This document shows, piece by piece, positions 8,456-17,366 of a stretch of DNA of 64,000 nt. Numbering within the stretch: the stretch's first letter is position 1; each line of letters begins with the position of its first letter. The translations under genes and the position numbers were made by a program. Origin of the DNA: Halalkalibacillus halophilus DSM 18494. Lineage in GTDB: Bacteria > Bacillota > Bacilli > Bacillales > Alkalibacillaceae. Below the pieces are notes generated by a model. The model ran no database searches. It was given only the letters and a program-made list of their open reading frames with translations, and was not told the DNA's origin. The DNA lies in NCBI RefSeq assembly GCF_000423105.1, contig NZ_AUHI01000013.1, positions 7,659-71,658 on the forward strand. The letters are read 5' to 3'.

Positions 8456-9939
8456 TATTCTTCTCCTATTAAAAACATCTCTTTAAGTTTATCTTCCCAA
8501 TTTATACTCTGATTAACCTTCTGTTTTGGCTTTTTAAATTTCCATTTATGAATATTAAAATCACAGTAATCACAACAATAGAAATGTGCGGGTCTAATAT
8601 CATTTTGAAAGCCGTTATAAAGAGATCTTCTTTTACATCCATCGATATGAACCCATTCTAATAGATTGAATAAGTTTTGTGATTTTACCTTTTTACGATG
8701 ATTACTTTGAGCAATAATTAGCTCCTTTTGTTCCCCCTTCGAGATAGGAGACTTCTGTTTTAGTAAAGTTGAGTGATACTCTAAGAAACGAAATTTTGTT
8801 TCACTGATTTCACTTTGGAGATCTTTGATCCCTAATTCTTCTTGAAGGTTAACAAACTTGTTAATTTCCTGTTCATCAGGCAATTCACTTTCTATTAATC
8901 GAAAAGGTAATGCTTCGTCACCTTCAGCAAATAAAACTACACTTAAAGCATGATCACCATTCCTGCCTGCCCGTCCTGATTCTTGAATATAAGCTTCTAT
9001 AGTAGATGGTAAGTGGTAGTGAATTACTAAGCGAATATTCGCTTTATCTACCCCCATCCCAAACGCGCTAGTGCAGCAAATGATATCTAATTGATCAAAC
9101 ATAAATTGCTGCTGGATGAGCAACCGTTCCCTAGACTCCATCCCCCCATGATAAAAGGCTACATTTTTATTTGGAAATGTCTCTCCAATGTATCTTGATA
9201 CAGCCTCACAAACCTTCTTACTAGAGAAATATATCATCGTAGGAACCTCATTATTCTCTATTAAATTTAATAGCCTTTCCTTCTTTTCCAAGTCATCCTC
9301 TGTATGCTCAATAGCATAGGTTATGTTCTGACGGTCCATGGGATATATAATCTTCTTCATATCAACATTTAAATATTTAATAATGTCATTTTGAATCGAT
9401 TCAGTAGCAGTAGCACTTAAGGCTAATATTGGCGGATGTCCAATATCATGATGGAAGTTTGTGATCTTCATATAATCCGGTCTAAACTCATGTCCCCATT
9501 GAGAAATACAGTGAGCCTCGTCCACAACTAATAAAGAAATTTCACATGCTCTGAATTTTGTTTTTATCTGTTCTTGTTGTAACATCTCAGGTGAACAATA
9601 AATGATCTTATAGTTTTGTAGTTGATCGAGAACCGATTTCTTTTGCTGTGGATTCATTAAACTATTGAGTGCTGTCACTTGTTTTAATCCGTTGGCCTTC
9701 AATAATTTTACTTGATCAACCATCAACGAAATCAATGGAGACACCACCACAGTAATTCCCTCACTCAATAAGGCGGGCAACTGATAACAAATTGATTTAC
9801 CACTTCCAGTAGGTAGAGTTGCTAACGTATGTTTATCGTTCATGACCGACTGAATTATTTCATACTGACCTTCTCGAAACGATTTATATCCAAAGTATTT
9901 ATATAAATCTATTTCTAGCTCCTCTTTCGTTTTCATCAT
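8455..9939 (-). CDS. recS: RecQ-family DNA helicase (RecS/YpbC type)
   Basis: ATP-dependent 3'-5' DNA helicase of the RecQ family. It shows Walker A TGSGKS, DEAH box VVDEAHC, motif III SATAT, and motif VI QESGRAGRNG. A C-terminal cysteine cluster (CKRR ... CCDYC) fits the RecQ zinc-binding subdomain. At 494 residues it is the short form without an HRDC domain, like the B. subtilis paralogue RecS. The ribosome binding site is weak (AAGGGA at long distance). The start may be either of two adjacent ATGs. It lies 18 bases after ypbB, an arrangement conserved in Bacillaceae. Confidence 0.92.
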   Translation of the reverse strand: MMKTKEELEIDLYKYFGYKSFREGQYEIIQSVMNDKHTLATLPTGSGKSICYQLPALLSEGITVVVSPLISLMVDQVKLLKANGLKQVTALNSLMNPQQKKSVLDQLQNYKIIYCSPEMLQQEQIKTKFRACEISLLVVDEAHCISQWGHEFRPDYMKITNFHHDIGHPPILALSATATESIQNDIIKYLNVDMKKIIYPMDRQNITYAIEHTEDDLEKKERLLNLIENNEVPTMIYFSSKKVCEAVSRYIGETFPNKNVAFYHGGMESRERLLIQQQFMFDQLDIICCTSAFGMGVDKANIRLVIHYHLPSTIEAYIQESGRAGRNGDHALSVVLFAEGDEALPFRLIESELPDEQEINKFVNLQEELGIKDLQSEISETKFRFLEYHSTLLKQKSPISKGEQKELIIAQSNHRKKVKSQNLFNLLEWVHIDGCKRRSLYNGFQNDIRPAHFYCCDYCDFNIHKWKFKKPKQKVNQSINWEDKLKEMFLIGEE

Positions 9940-9957
9940 ATTGTAATAGGTCCCTTC

Positions 9958-10983
9958 TTAATCTAGTGAATTGGTGCAAGTCATTGCTAATCTAATTTGA
10001 AAATACGATTCATTATTAGTTAACTGATCTTTTATCTCTTTTAATTTTCTAGTGTTTAACTTTGAAATGACGGCTAAAATATCTTGCTCCATTTCTTCTG
10101 TAACAAACGGGCGAATACTAAAATCATCAACACTTGAAGCAATTTCTACTACATGGTCTTCAATAGTGCTTATTTTTAAATTGCGCACTGCCATAATCTG
10201 ATTTATAGAGTAATTTTTTTGTAGATAATTATACGTCTTACGAGCAGAAGAGGTTAAATTGAATTCGCTAGTAACCGGAATCAACAATGCAAGAAGTGAA
10301 AATGTTTGATTAGAATCTTTGATTAAATGGATCATTTTATGCAATGTTTGTTTGTACCAAATGTGAATGTCATGGTAAGAAAGATGGTAGTATTCTGATA
10401 ACTGTGTGAAACTCCAGCCAATGTGTTTATTCCCGGTTAACTGCATGCTAATAAAATTTGCTTCTTCTTGAGTAAGAAGTTCGAACAAACGATGAAGTTC
10501 CGAATACAGTTGTTCTATAATGACCTTCTCATTATTTTTGTACATGTTCCAAATTCTTTTAACACTATGTTGCACTTGAATGTCATCCACTATCGGAATA
10601 AATCGTGGTGACTGATGTGCATGTTGTGAAGTTGCTTGGGCAAGCAATAATAGTTGAGAAAAGAACCATTCATCATATGTGTGATATTCATATCCATTTA
10701 AGTTTGCATATGGTTTCTCACTTATACTGGTTTTAGAAATCACTTGAAAATTTGTTCCTTCTAAATTGATTAAACCCTGATTACTCATTTCAACTATGAT
10801 CGAATCAAATACGTCTATATGTAATTTGGGATATATTGCGAAATAATTCTTAACTCCAAACAAATGTGCATCTTGAATCGTCTGTGCCGATTTTTTTCCT
10901 TTTAATAAATGATAAACTGACCTATAACTTCTTTGTCCTTCCACTTTTATTAGGAGAGTATAAACAAGTTTTATAAAGTCCAT
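9958..10983 (-). CDS. ypbB: YpbB, helix-turn-helix domain protein
   Basis: A 341-residue cytoplasmic protein with an N-terminal region containing LLKGKKSAQTIQDA and a C-terminal helical domain of the type annotated as a helicase-associated helix-turn-helix. It is always linked to a RecQ-type helicase gene and probably assists RecS; the biochemical role is unknown. The longer frame starts at 11046 within the divergent promoter region. The internal ATG at 10983 is preferred because it has GAGGGG upstream and gives the start MDFIKLVYTLLIKVEGQRSY. It is divergent from fer. Confidence 0.82.
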   Translation of the reverse strand: MDFIKLVYTLLIKVEGQRSYRSVYHLLKGKKSAQTIQDAHLFGVKNYFAIYPKLHIDVFDSIIVEMSNQGLINLEGTNFQVISKTSISEKPYANLNGYEYHTYDEWFFSQLLLLAQATSQHAHQSPRFIPIVDDIQVQHSVKRIWNMYKNNEKVIIEQLYSELHRLFELLTQEEANFISMQLTGNKHIGWSFTQLSEYYHLSYHDIHIWYKQTLHKMIHLIKDSNQTFSLLALLIPVTSEFNLTSSARKTYNYLQKNYSINQIMAVRNLKISTIEDHVVEIASSVDDFSIRPFVTEEMEQDILAVISKLNTRKLKEIKDQLTNNESYFQIRLAMTCTNSLD

Positions 10984-11078
10984 TATTAGATCCCCTCTTA
11001 TAAATTGAAGTATAGTGATTGCAATCCTTGAAGTGGACTTATACACTATGGTTAAAACAAATTTGGAGCGTGTAGTGA

Positions 11079-11324
11079 ATGTCGAATTTTTCTATAGTTG
11101 ATCAGGATACATGTATTGCATGTGGTATATGTGGAGGTAGCGCTCCGAATATATTTGATTATGACGAAGAGGGAGTTGCCTTCCAAAAACTAGACGGCAA
11201 TAAAGGTAATATGGCCATTCCTAAAGAATATGACGAGGAATTAATTGAAGCTTCACACCAATGTCCTACAGGTTCAATTAAAGTTGCAGGTGAACCGTAT
11301 AACAATCATTCTATTGATAGATAA
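11079..11324 (+). CDS. fer: Ferredoxin, single [4Fe-4S] type
   Basis: An 81-residue electron carrier with cluster ligands C12, C15, C18 (CIACGIC) and C62 (QCPT), the pattern of the Bacillus [4Fe-4S] ferredoxin. The protein is acidic and of family length (82 in B. subtilis). The ATG has TGGAG eleven bases upstream. It is divergent from ypbB and converges with the Xre-type gene, whose stop is two bases away. Confidence 0.95.
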   Translation: MSNFSIVDQDTCIACGICGGSAPNIFDYDEEGVAFQKLDGNKGNMAIPKEYDEELIEASHQCPTGSIKVAGEPYNNHSIDR

Positions 11325-11326
11325 AA

Positions 11327-11791
11327 TTAACGGTAATTATGTGTCATTAAATTAGCAAAGTATCTTTTGGTATTTTCATAGTTTATAGAACGATAAAATA
11401 GTTTTAAATTCTGATCCACAACTCGATATGTTTGATTCAAATGGTTTTGTTCGAGTCGATATCCTTGTTTTTCTTTTATATGATTCCAGTACATAACATT
11501 AGGGTTAACTTCTTTATTTTCAAAATTAATTTCATCTCTCGTGATTAATTGAATAAGCTCTATAGGATTAAACTCTCCTAATGCGTGCTGAACAATAGGA
11601 TGATCATTAAAAAGAGAAACAAAAGTAACAACAATTGACCAATTAGCAACTTGACGCCTTTTTTCTATTTGTATAAGTGTTTTTTTCGATATACCAATCA
11701 TGTTGGCCATTTCCTCTTGAGTATACTGTAAGTCAACTCTTACTAATTTTATTTTACTAGACACAGCCACTGATACTGTCTTTTCGTTCAT
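11327..11791 (-). CDS. Xre-family transcriptional regulator
   Basis: A 154-residue protein with an N-terminal helix-turn-helix (about residues 12-65; TQEEMANMIGISKKTLIQIE) and a C-terminal part of about 90 residues that I do not recognise. This C-terminal part is rich in Asn and Tyr and has no membrane segment. The ATG has GGAG eight bases upstream. It is divergent from ppa (123-base gap), so it may regulate ppa or itself; this is inference. No matching gene comes to mind at this position in B. subtilis. Confidence 0.8.
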   Translation of the reverse strand: MNEKTVSVAVSSKIKLVRVDLQYTQEEMANMIGISKKTLIQIEKRRQVANWSIVVTFVSLFNDHPIVQHALGEFNPIELIQLITRDEINFENKEVNPNVMYWNHIKEKQGYRLEQNHLNQTYRVVDQNLKLFYRSINYENTKRYFANLMTHNYR

Positions 11792-11869
11792 ATGAGTTTC
11801 TCCTTCAAATGAATTTCTGACAAGATTACTGTTATTTTAACATGAAACTTTCTTTTCTTACTAGATAAA

Positions 11870-11881
11870 CATTGGTATAAT
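11870..11881 (+). promoter_or_regulatory. Extended -10 promoter of ppa
   Basis: A perfect TATAAT (11876-11881) is preceded by TGG, giving an extended -10. No good -35 lies 17 bases upstream (TTTTCT at 11853-11858). It is followed by an AAGGAGG ribosome binding site at 11901-11907. Confidence 0.6.
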
Positions 11882-11914
11882 GAGTAACCGTACAGACGTT
11901 AAGGAGGAATGAAC

Positions 11915-12403
11915 ATGTCAGACCAAAAAATTATCGACGTTTTTGTAGAAATTCCAACGGGTAGTCAAAACAAATATGAGTATGACAAAGAAAAAGGTGT
12001 TTTTAAACTAGACCGCGTTTTATTCTCTTCCATGTTTTATCCTGCAGAGTATGGTTATATCGATGAGACTCTTGCATTAGATGGTGATCCATTAGATGCT
12101 TTAGTTTTAGTAACTAACCCTACATTTGCTGGTTGTGTTATTGAATCACGAGTTATCGGATTCTTAAACATGATTGATGATGGAGAAGAAGATCAGAAAC
12201 TTCTAGCAGTTCCAACAGAAGATCCGCGTTTTAAAAATGTAAATTCGCTCGATGATATTCCGTCTCACAAACTAGACGAAATCGTCCACTTTTTCCAAAC
12301 TTATAAAGACCTTCAAGGCAAAAAGACTGAAATTGGCGAGTGGGAAGATGCAGCATCAGCTGCTAAACTAATCGAAGAATGCATTTCTAGATACCAGGGA
12401 TAA
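11915..12403 (+). CDS. ppa: Inorganic pyrophosphatase, class I
   Basis: Hydrolyses pyrophosphate to phosphate, pulling biosynthetic reactions forward. The 162-residue protein has the class I (soluble, hexamer-type) signature: YPAEYGYIDETLALDGDPLDALV with the metal-binding DGDPLD aspartates and a further aspartate in DDGEEDQK. The ATG at 11909 abuts the AAGGAGG site, so the ATG at 11915 with seven-base spacing is chosen. B. subtilis uses the unrelated class II enzyme PpaC, so a class I gene here is a lineage difference. It is monocistronic with its own promoter and terminator. Confidence 0.93.
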   Translation: MSDQKIIDVFVEIPTGSQNKYEYDKEKGVFKLDRVLFSSMFYPAEYGYIDETLALDGDPLDALVLVTNPTFAGCVIESRVIGFLNMIDDGEEDQKLLAVPTEDPRFKNVNSLDDIPSHKLDEIVHFFQTYKDLQGKKTEIGEWEDAASAAKLIEECISRYQG

Positions 12404-12420
12404 TAAAAATTCTAATTATA

Positions 12421-12457
12421 AGTCTCGAATCGGCATGTTCCGATTCGAGACTTTTTC
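12421..12457 (+). terminator. Rho-independent terminator of ppa
   Basis: A perfect 13-bp stem (12421-12433 with 12440-12452), loop CATGTT, is followed by TTTT. It lies 17 bases after the ppa stop. Confidence 0.92.
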
Positions 12458-12489
12458 ATATTTTGAAACTTCTAAATCCACAAAAAATT

Positions 12490-12522
12490 AAAACCAACTA
12501 TATACTTTTAATAGTTGGTTTT
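12490..12522 (-). terminator. Rho-independent terminator of the cotX-like gene
   Basis: A 12-bp stem AAAACCAACTAT (12490-12501) with its complement (12511-12522). On the minus strand it is followed by TAATTTTTTG. It lies ten bases after the coat gene stop. Confidence 0.85.
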
Positions 12523-12531
12523 AAAGATGGG

Positions 12532-13029
12532 TTAAAGAATGTTTAAGCGCGCAACTAAAGCTAGTAAAACTTGTAATAAGATTTGTGCATTAATCGCAAG
12601 GTCTGTGTCTGTAGTCGTCACTGTGACCCCTCGTGAGTTTTCAATATAAGTGTGTTGTTTATTAATCTGCGTATTCTTAATCTTTTCATATAAATCTTGA
12701 GTAAATTCTTCCGCCCGATCACTATCAGCCACAGATATACTAATAATAAGCGCTATTGCTGCTTGTAATCCGATTTGAACATTAACCGCAGCTTGTGTAT
12801 TAGTGGTTGTCACTTCAATATCACATGAATCCTTAACTACAATAGATTCATAGGATTGTTGAACTGTCTTGATTGATTGAGTAGCTTCTTGGGTGTCATC
12901 TGAAGAATCAAAAGGATGGCACGAATGTGGATCTAAGGCATTCCATTTTTTTGGCTTGCTACATTTTTTATTAGTGTTATAAACCACCGGCGCTTTGCGA
13001 TCTGAGTATTGCGTTATTTTTCTTGGCAT
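12532..13029 (-). CDS. cotX: Spore coat protein of the CotX/CotV family
   Basis: A 165-residue protein of the outer coat (insoluble fraction). It holds two copies of the CotX/CotV domain: about residues 75-120 (SCDIEVTTTNTQAAVNVQIG) and about 133-165 (RGVTVTTTDTDLAINAQI). The N-terminus is basic and carries the coat-typical cysteines. The frame extends to 13059, but AGAGGAGGG lies inside that extension and points to the ATG at 13029. A CATATGTAA sequence near 13070 resembles a sigma-K -10, with no clear -35. The CotX family is certain; equivalence to cotX rather than cotV is not. Confidence 0.85.
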   Translation of the reverse strand: MPRKITQYSDRKAPVVYNTNKKCSKPKKWNALDPHSCHPFDSSDDTQEATQSIKTVQQSYESIVVKDSCDIEVTTTNTQAAVNVQIGLQAAIALIISISVADSDRAEEFTQDLYEKIKNTQINKQHTYIENSRGVTVTTTDTDLAINAQILLQVLLALVARLNIL

Positions 13030-13135
13030 TTGTTTTCCCTCCTCTTTCGTTTCATACACTATTACATATGAAAGATTAGTTAAAAGAGGAAAGGCAATTC
13101 AATCAATTATATACAGATATAGGCTTTCTATAAAT

Positions 13136-13399
13136 CTATTTGTTTTTATTTCTTAATGAGTGGACTGATTTTTCTAATTCGTCGACCAAACTTTTTAATT
13201 GTTTTTTTGTATCTTCATCAAGTGCCGTGCTTTCAAGCTTTACATCATATTTTTTTAAAGTGGTATCGACCAATAAATCTATAAGTTGATTTGAGACAGC
13301 CCCAAACTCAGCATCGGCATCAATATTTTGGTTCGTCTGGTCTTGACTCGTTCCCTCTTCATTTAAATGTTCATTCTGTGAATTATCTTGCTGATCCAT
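13136..13399 (-). CDS. Small acidic protein, possibly CotW-like coat protein
   Basis: An 87-residue protein with a Gln/Asn/Asp/Glu-rich N-terminus (1-40) and a charged helical C-terminus (about 45-87) ending in Lys/Asn repeats. The pattern of the C-terminal half, DEDTKKQLKSLVDELEKS, resembles my recollection of CotW, which accompanies CotX in the B. subtilis cotVWXYZ cluster. Lying just upstream of a cotX gene on the same strand supports a coat role. The chosen ATG (13399) has GGAGGTGA six bases upstream; the upstream GTG lies within that site. There is no membrane segment and no cysteine. Confidence 0.7.
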   Translation of the reverse strand: MDQQDNSQNEHLNEEGTSQDQTNQNIDADAEFGAVSNQLIDLLVDTTLKKYDVKLESTALDEDTKKQLKSLVDELEKSVHSLRNKNK

Positions 13400-13564
13400 T
13401 ATCTTCACCTCCACTAACGTGATTAATAAGATGTTATCGGGTGGATTTTTGTAGAAACTCTGCTTGGCAATTTACTTGTTTTTAAATTAATTAAACTTTA
13501 CACCCATAATATTTACTTTATGTATGGTTTTAAAAAATGTGGAGGGCTGTAATCTTACATAACT

Positions 13565-13610
13565 TAAAAAAAAGCTCTGAACTATACCCAAATTTGGGAT
13601 AGTTCAGAGC
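13565..13610 (-). terminator. Rho-independent terminator of the res operon
   Basis: A long stem, GCTCTGAACTAT (13574-13585) with 13599-13610, continues through the inner palindrome CCCAAATTTGGG (13587-13598) with one bulged A. On the minus strand it ends in a run of eight T. It lies 51 bases after resE. The stretch 13400-13564 shows only AT-rich sequence, presumably the promoter of the small acidic gene. Confidence 0.88.
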
Positions 13611-13660
13611 ATTTCCATGGAGTATTTTATTAATATATCAAATTTAAGATCAGCCATAAT

Positions 13661-15406
13661 TTAAGCCTTTGGTAAATAGATTGAAAAAGTCGTACCTTCT
13701 CCTGTTCTACTTTTCACATATATTTGCCCATCATGTGCTTCTACGATATGTTTTGCAATAGATAAGCCAAGGCCTGTACCTTTTTTCGTAGATTCTCTCG
13801 TACGTGCTTTATCACTCTTATAAAATCGTTCAAACACAAATGGCAGATCCTCATCTGGAATTCCAGTACCACTATCGTTCACATCAATAACCAACTGTTC
13901 TTGGTCACTAGTTGCTTCAATTTTAACCCTTCCGCTGTCATGTGTATGACGTAAAGCATTGTCAATAAGGTTTGTTAGAACCTGCTCTATGCGATCAGGG
14001 TCGAATACGTGAAAGTCCAAAGATGGATTAATGAACGTTTCAAAAGAAATATTTTGTTCCGTTGCAATAAATGAAAACTTTCTAGCTATTCGATGGATAA
14101 AGGCGTGTATATCTATTTCTTCTTTATTCAATTGAATATGCCCTGCTTCCATTCTAGCTAAATCAAGTAATTCATTAACTAATCTACCCATTCTTAACGA
14201 TTCATCATAAATAATTTGAGCTAGTTCTTGTTTATCTTCTTTCGTTTCAGCAATATCATCGACAATCGCTTCAGAATACCCTTGCATCATAGAAATCGGA
14301 GTTCGAAGTTCATGAGAAACATTTGCTAAGAAATCTTTTCTCAATTTATCTAATTGACGTTCATCAGTCATATCTCTAATAATTGCGACTACTCCTCGCA
14401 CAACATTTTGATCATAAAGAGGGGTCATCGCAACGACATAAGAACGCCCTTGAACAACTATTTCAGTTTGTCTTTCCTGCTCTAAATCTAATACAGTTTT
14501 AAAATATTCTTGAAGTTGAGTTGGTAAAAGCTCCACGGTATCTTCAATTTCAAAAGAATATTGTTCCAAAAAGTGTTCTGCTGGAGGATTGATCAACATG
14601 ACTTCTTGTTTTTTATTGACCGAAATAACTCCATCAGCCATTGACTTCAAGATGCTTGATAACTGAGATTTTTCATGGTTCAACTCGGTAATGTGATAAT
14701 TTAATTGCCTTCGCATTCTATTGAAAGAATTAGCAAGTTCACCAACCTCATCATAAGTTAAAACCGGCACTGTCGTATGAAATTCTCCTCGAGATAATTC
14801 CGCAGCTGCCTTTCTCATTTTTATAAGCGGAGCGGTGATTCTTGAAGATAAAAAGAATGCAAATACAGTTGTCAGTATAACAGCAATAGAGGCTGCCAAT
14901 AGAATAATTCTTGTCGTTTGTGCAGTTGTTTCCTCTACTACGCCAAGAGATTGGTAAACGTAAATCGCCCCACCTTGGTCGGGAGTAGGAATTCCAACTA
15001 TAATAACTTCCTCATTTGATGAAGGAATGGTTGAAGTTTTTCTTATCGGACTGTCCTCTTCAAACACTTCATTAATTTGGTCGTTAGCAACAAACCAACT
15101 TGGATCAATTGGTGGCAATTCTGATTGTGTTGCTTCACTTTCCCAGTATTGGTGCTCATCAAAAAATACTGTCACTCTTGTAGACGGATCCGTTAGTTGA
15201 TTTACTGTTTCCATTTGTATATCATCGTCATGACCTTCCATCACTGCATACACATTCTCAGCTTGATTCATTAAATTTGACTCTGTATCTTCCACAAAGT
15301 AATTCTCAAAAAACTCTAGTAATAAAACGGTTAAGATCATTAAAACAAATACAACTAAAACAATAATTGTAAGCCAAAGTTTGAAGACAACACTTTTCCA
15401 AAACAT
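13661..15406 (-). CDS. resE: Sensor histidine kinase ResE
   Basis: Membrane kinase that with ResD controls genes for aerobic and anaerobic respiration. The 581-residue order is: membrane segment (about 8-30), extracytoplasmic sensor domain (about 31-165), second membrane segment (about 166-188), HAMP (about 188-240), PAS (about 245-345), HisKA with phospho-acceptor histidine in NVSHELRTP (about 365-371), and HATPase_c with N box NLIDNALRHT and GTGLGLSIAKHI. Its ATG overlaps the resD stop by one base. Gene order identifies it as ResE and not the similar PhoR or WalK. Confidence 0.93.
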   Translation of the reverse strand: MFWKSVVFKLWLTIIVLVVFVLMILTVLLLEFFENYFVEDTESNLMNQAENVYAVMEGHDDDIQMETVNQLTDPSTRVTVFFDEHQYWESEATQSELPPIDPSWFVANDQINEVFEEDSPIRKTSTIPSSNEEVIIVGIPTPDQGGAIYVYQSLGVVEETTAQTTRIILLAASIAVILTTVFAFFLSSRITAPLIKMRKAAAELSRGEFHTTVPVLTYDEVGELANSFNRMRRQLNYHITELNHEKSQLSSILKSMADGVISVNKKQEVMLINPPAEHFLEQYSFEIEDTVELLPTQLQEYFKTVLDLEQERQTEIVVQGRSYVVAMTPLYDQNVVRGVVAIIRDMTDERQLDKLRKDFLANVSHELRTPISMMQGYSEAIVDDIAETKEDKQELAQIIYDESLRMGRLVNELLDLARMEAGHIQLNKEEIDIHAFIHRIARKFSFIATEQNISFETFINPSLDFHVFDPDRIEQVLTNLIDNALRHTHDSGRVKIEATSDQEQLVIDVNDSGTGIPDEDLPFVFERFYKSDKARTRESTKKGTGLGLSIAKHIVEAHDGQIYVKSRTGEGTTFSIYLPKA

Positions 15407-16122
15407 TATCCTTCGACTACCTCAAACTTGTAACCAACTCCCCAGACTGTAACGATCATACGAGCGGAATTTTCAGATACCTTATTCAACTTTTCTCTTA
15501 AACGTTTAACATGTGTGTCTACCGTTCTTAGATCTCCGAAAAATTCATACTCCCATACTTCTTTTAACAATTCTTCCCGGTCAAATACTTTATCCGGTGT
15601 TTTTGCTAGGTAATAAAGTAGTTCATACTCTTTAGGAGTCAAGTTTACTTCCACATCATCTGCTAATACTCGATGAGCATCTTTATCAATCGTTAGATGA
15701 GGGAATACCAAGACATTTTGAGAGTCAGGTTTTGTTTCTAAATATTTTGTAGCAGAAGCTCTTCTTAATAATGCCTTGACCCTTAGTACAACTTCTCTAG
15801 GGCTAAATGGCTTAACAATATAGTCATCTGCCCCAACCTCAAATCCTTGCACACGGTTAGATTCTTCACCTTTTGCAGTGAGCATAATGACAGGTGTAGC
15901 TTTTCGTTCTCGAAGTTGTTCACAAACTTCAATTCCATCTTTATAAGGTAGCATTAAGTCTAAAAGGATCACATCAAAGTCTTGCTCAAGCGCTTTCTCA
16001 AGAGCTTCTTCACCGTCTGCAGCTTCTTCAATTTCGTATCCTTCTCTCGATAAATAAAGTTTTAATAATCGACGAATACGTTCTTCATCGTCCACCACAA
16101 GTACTTTTGCTTCTTCAGACAT
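15406..16122 (-). CDS. resD: Response regulator ResD
   Basis: A 238-residue OmpR/PhoB-type regulator. The receiver domain (about 5-118) has the acidic pocket DDEE, phospho-acceptor D55 in VILLDLMLP, and the conserved lysine in IVKPFSP. The winged-helix DNA-binding domain occupies about 140-235. It activates resA, cytochrome and nitrate-respiration genes in relatives. The ATG has AAGGAG upstream. It lies 25 bases after resC. Confidence 0.94.
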   Translation of the reverse strand: MSEEAKVLVVDDEERIRRLLKLYLSREGYEIEEAADGEEALEKALEQDFDVILLDLMLPYKDGIEVCEQLRERKATPVIMLTAKGEESNRVQGFEVGADDYIVKPFSPREVVLRVKALLRRASATKYLETKPDSQNVLVFPHLTIDKDAHRVLADDVEVNLTPKEYELLYYLAKTPDKVFDREELLKEVWEYEFFGDLRTVDTHVKRLREKLNKVSENSARMIVTVWGVGYKFEVVEG

Positions 16123-16147
16123 GTGTAACAGCTCCTTCGTTTACTAT

Positions 16148-17338
16148 TTATGCGTACGAATGTAGTCCGGCAATAACCAAGTTAATAACAATTAGGTTGA
16201 ACATGATTAAAGAAAAACCGATAACAGCCAACCATGCAGATTTTTTCCCGTGCCAACCTCTTGTAAGTCTAAGATGTAGGAAAACAGCATAGAATAACCA
16301 TGTAACTAAAGCCCACACTTCTTTTGGATCCCATCCCCAGAAGCGTCCCCATGCTTGCTGGGCCCAAATCGCTGCAAATATTAGACCTCCAAGTGTGAAA
16401 AGTGGGAAACCAATTGCAATTGCACGGTACATAATATCGTCAACGACATCTGGGTTTATTTTACCAAACTTGTCCTGTAATGTTGCACCAATACGCTTAC
16501 GAAGCAATAATCTTATTATTCCATATAACAGTAATCCTACTAGTAAAGACCATGTTAATGTATTTAATTTCATCCCAGCGTCCACACCTTGCATCCAACC
16601 AGGAGCCTCAATTCCACTTTCAAAAGCACCTTCCGATTGAAGTTCAGAATTATGTGGGGCAAACAATGCAGGTAATTCATAATTCGCTTCTTGCTCATAA
16701 CCATCTTCTGTAGTTTTAACAAAAGTAGCCTCATAATCCGCAAGTCCAAAACTAGTTGTTATTGTAATGAACCCAATAGTAGCTAATACACCATAAATAA
16801 TTAATTCTAGAAAAGTAGTTTCTTTGCTTCTTTTTTCTTGATTAACTTTTACGATTAAATATAGTAAACCTGCAATAAAACTAATAGATAGAATAGCCTG
16901 AGCTAAACCAACCGTAGTAACATGAATATAAAGCCAATTCGACTGTAGTGATGGCACTAATGGTTGCACCTCTGTTGGAAACACACTACCATACCCAATA
17001 ATTACAATTGCAACTGGGAGTGCAATTAATCCTAAGGTCGAAATACCGTATACAAAGTGAATTACGATGAATGAAAGAATTAGCATCATTCCGAAGAAGT
17101 AAATATATTCAAATAAATTACTTACTGGGATATGCCCTGCTTCTAACCACCTGAATATATATGATGTTAATTGGGATAAGAAGCCGATAATAGTAAATGA
17201 AATAGCCAATTTGGTTGATTTAGATTTATTGTTTTCACTTCTTTTATTACCTAACGTCATGCCGAAAAATGCAATCGCGATTAAATAAATAAAGAAGGTC
17301 GCATATAAAAACCAGCTACTAATAGTATAAAAATCCAT
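16148..17338 (-). CDS. resC: Cytochrome c biogenesis protein ResC (CcsA)
   Basis: System II cytochrome c maturation protein that with ResB moves haem across the membrane and attaches it to apocytochrome c. The 396-residue polytopic protein carries the tryptophan-rich WWD haem-binding motif WGRFWGWDPKEVWAL (about residues 327-341) and conserved flanking histidines. The start has AAGGAGGG upstream. The operon order resB-resC-resD-resE matches B. subtilis. Confidence 0.93.
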   Translation of the reverse strand: MDFYTISSWFLYATFFIYLIAIAFFGMTLGNKRSENNKSKSTKLAISFTIIGFLSQLTSYIFRWLEAGHIPVSNLFEYIYFFGMMLILSFIVIHFVYGISTLGLIALPVAIVIIGYGSVFPTEVQPLVPSLQSNWLYIHVTTVGLAQAILSISFIAGLLYLIVKVNQEKRSKETTFLELIIYGVLATIGFITITTSFGLADYEATFVKTTEDGYEQEANYELPALFAPHNSELQSEGAFESGIEAPGWMQGVDAGMKLNTLTWSLLVGLLLYGIIRLLLRKRIGATLQDKFGKINPDVVDDIMYRAIAIGFPLFTLGGLIFAAIWAQQAWGRFWGWDPKEVWALVTWLFYAVFLHLRLTRGWHGKKSAWLAVIGFSLIMFNLIVINLVIAGLHSYA

Positions 17339-17366
17339 CTTTTACCCTCCTTATGAAAAGGTTTAA

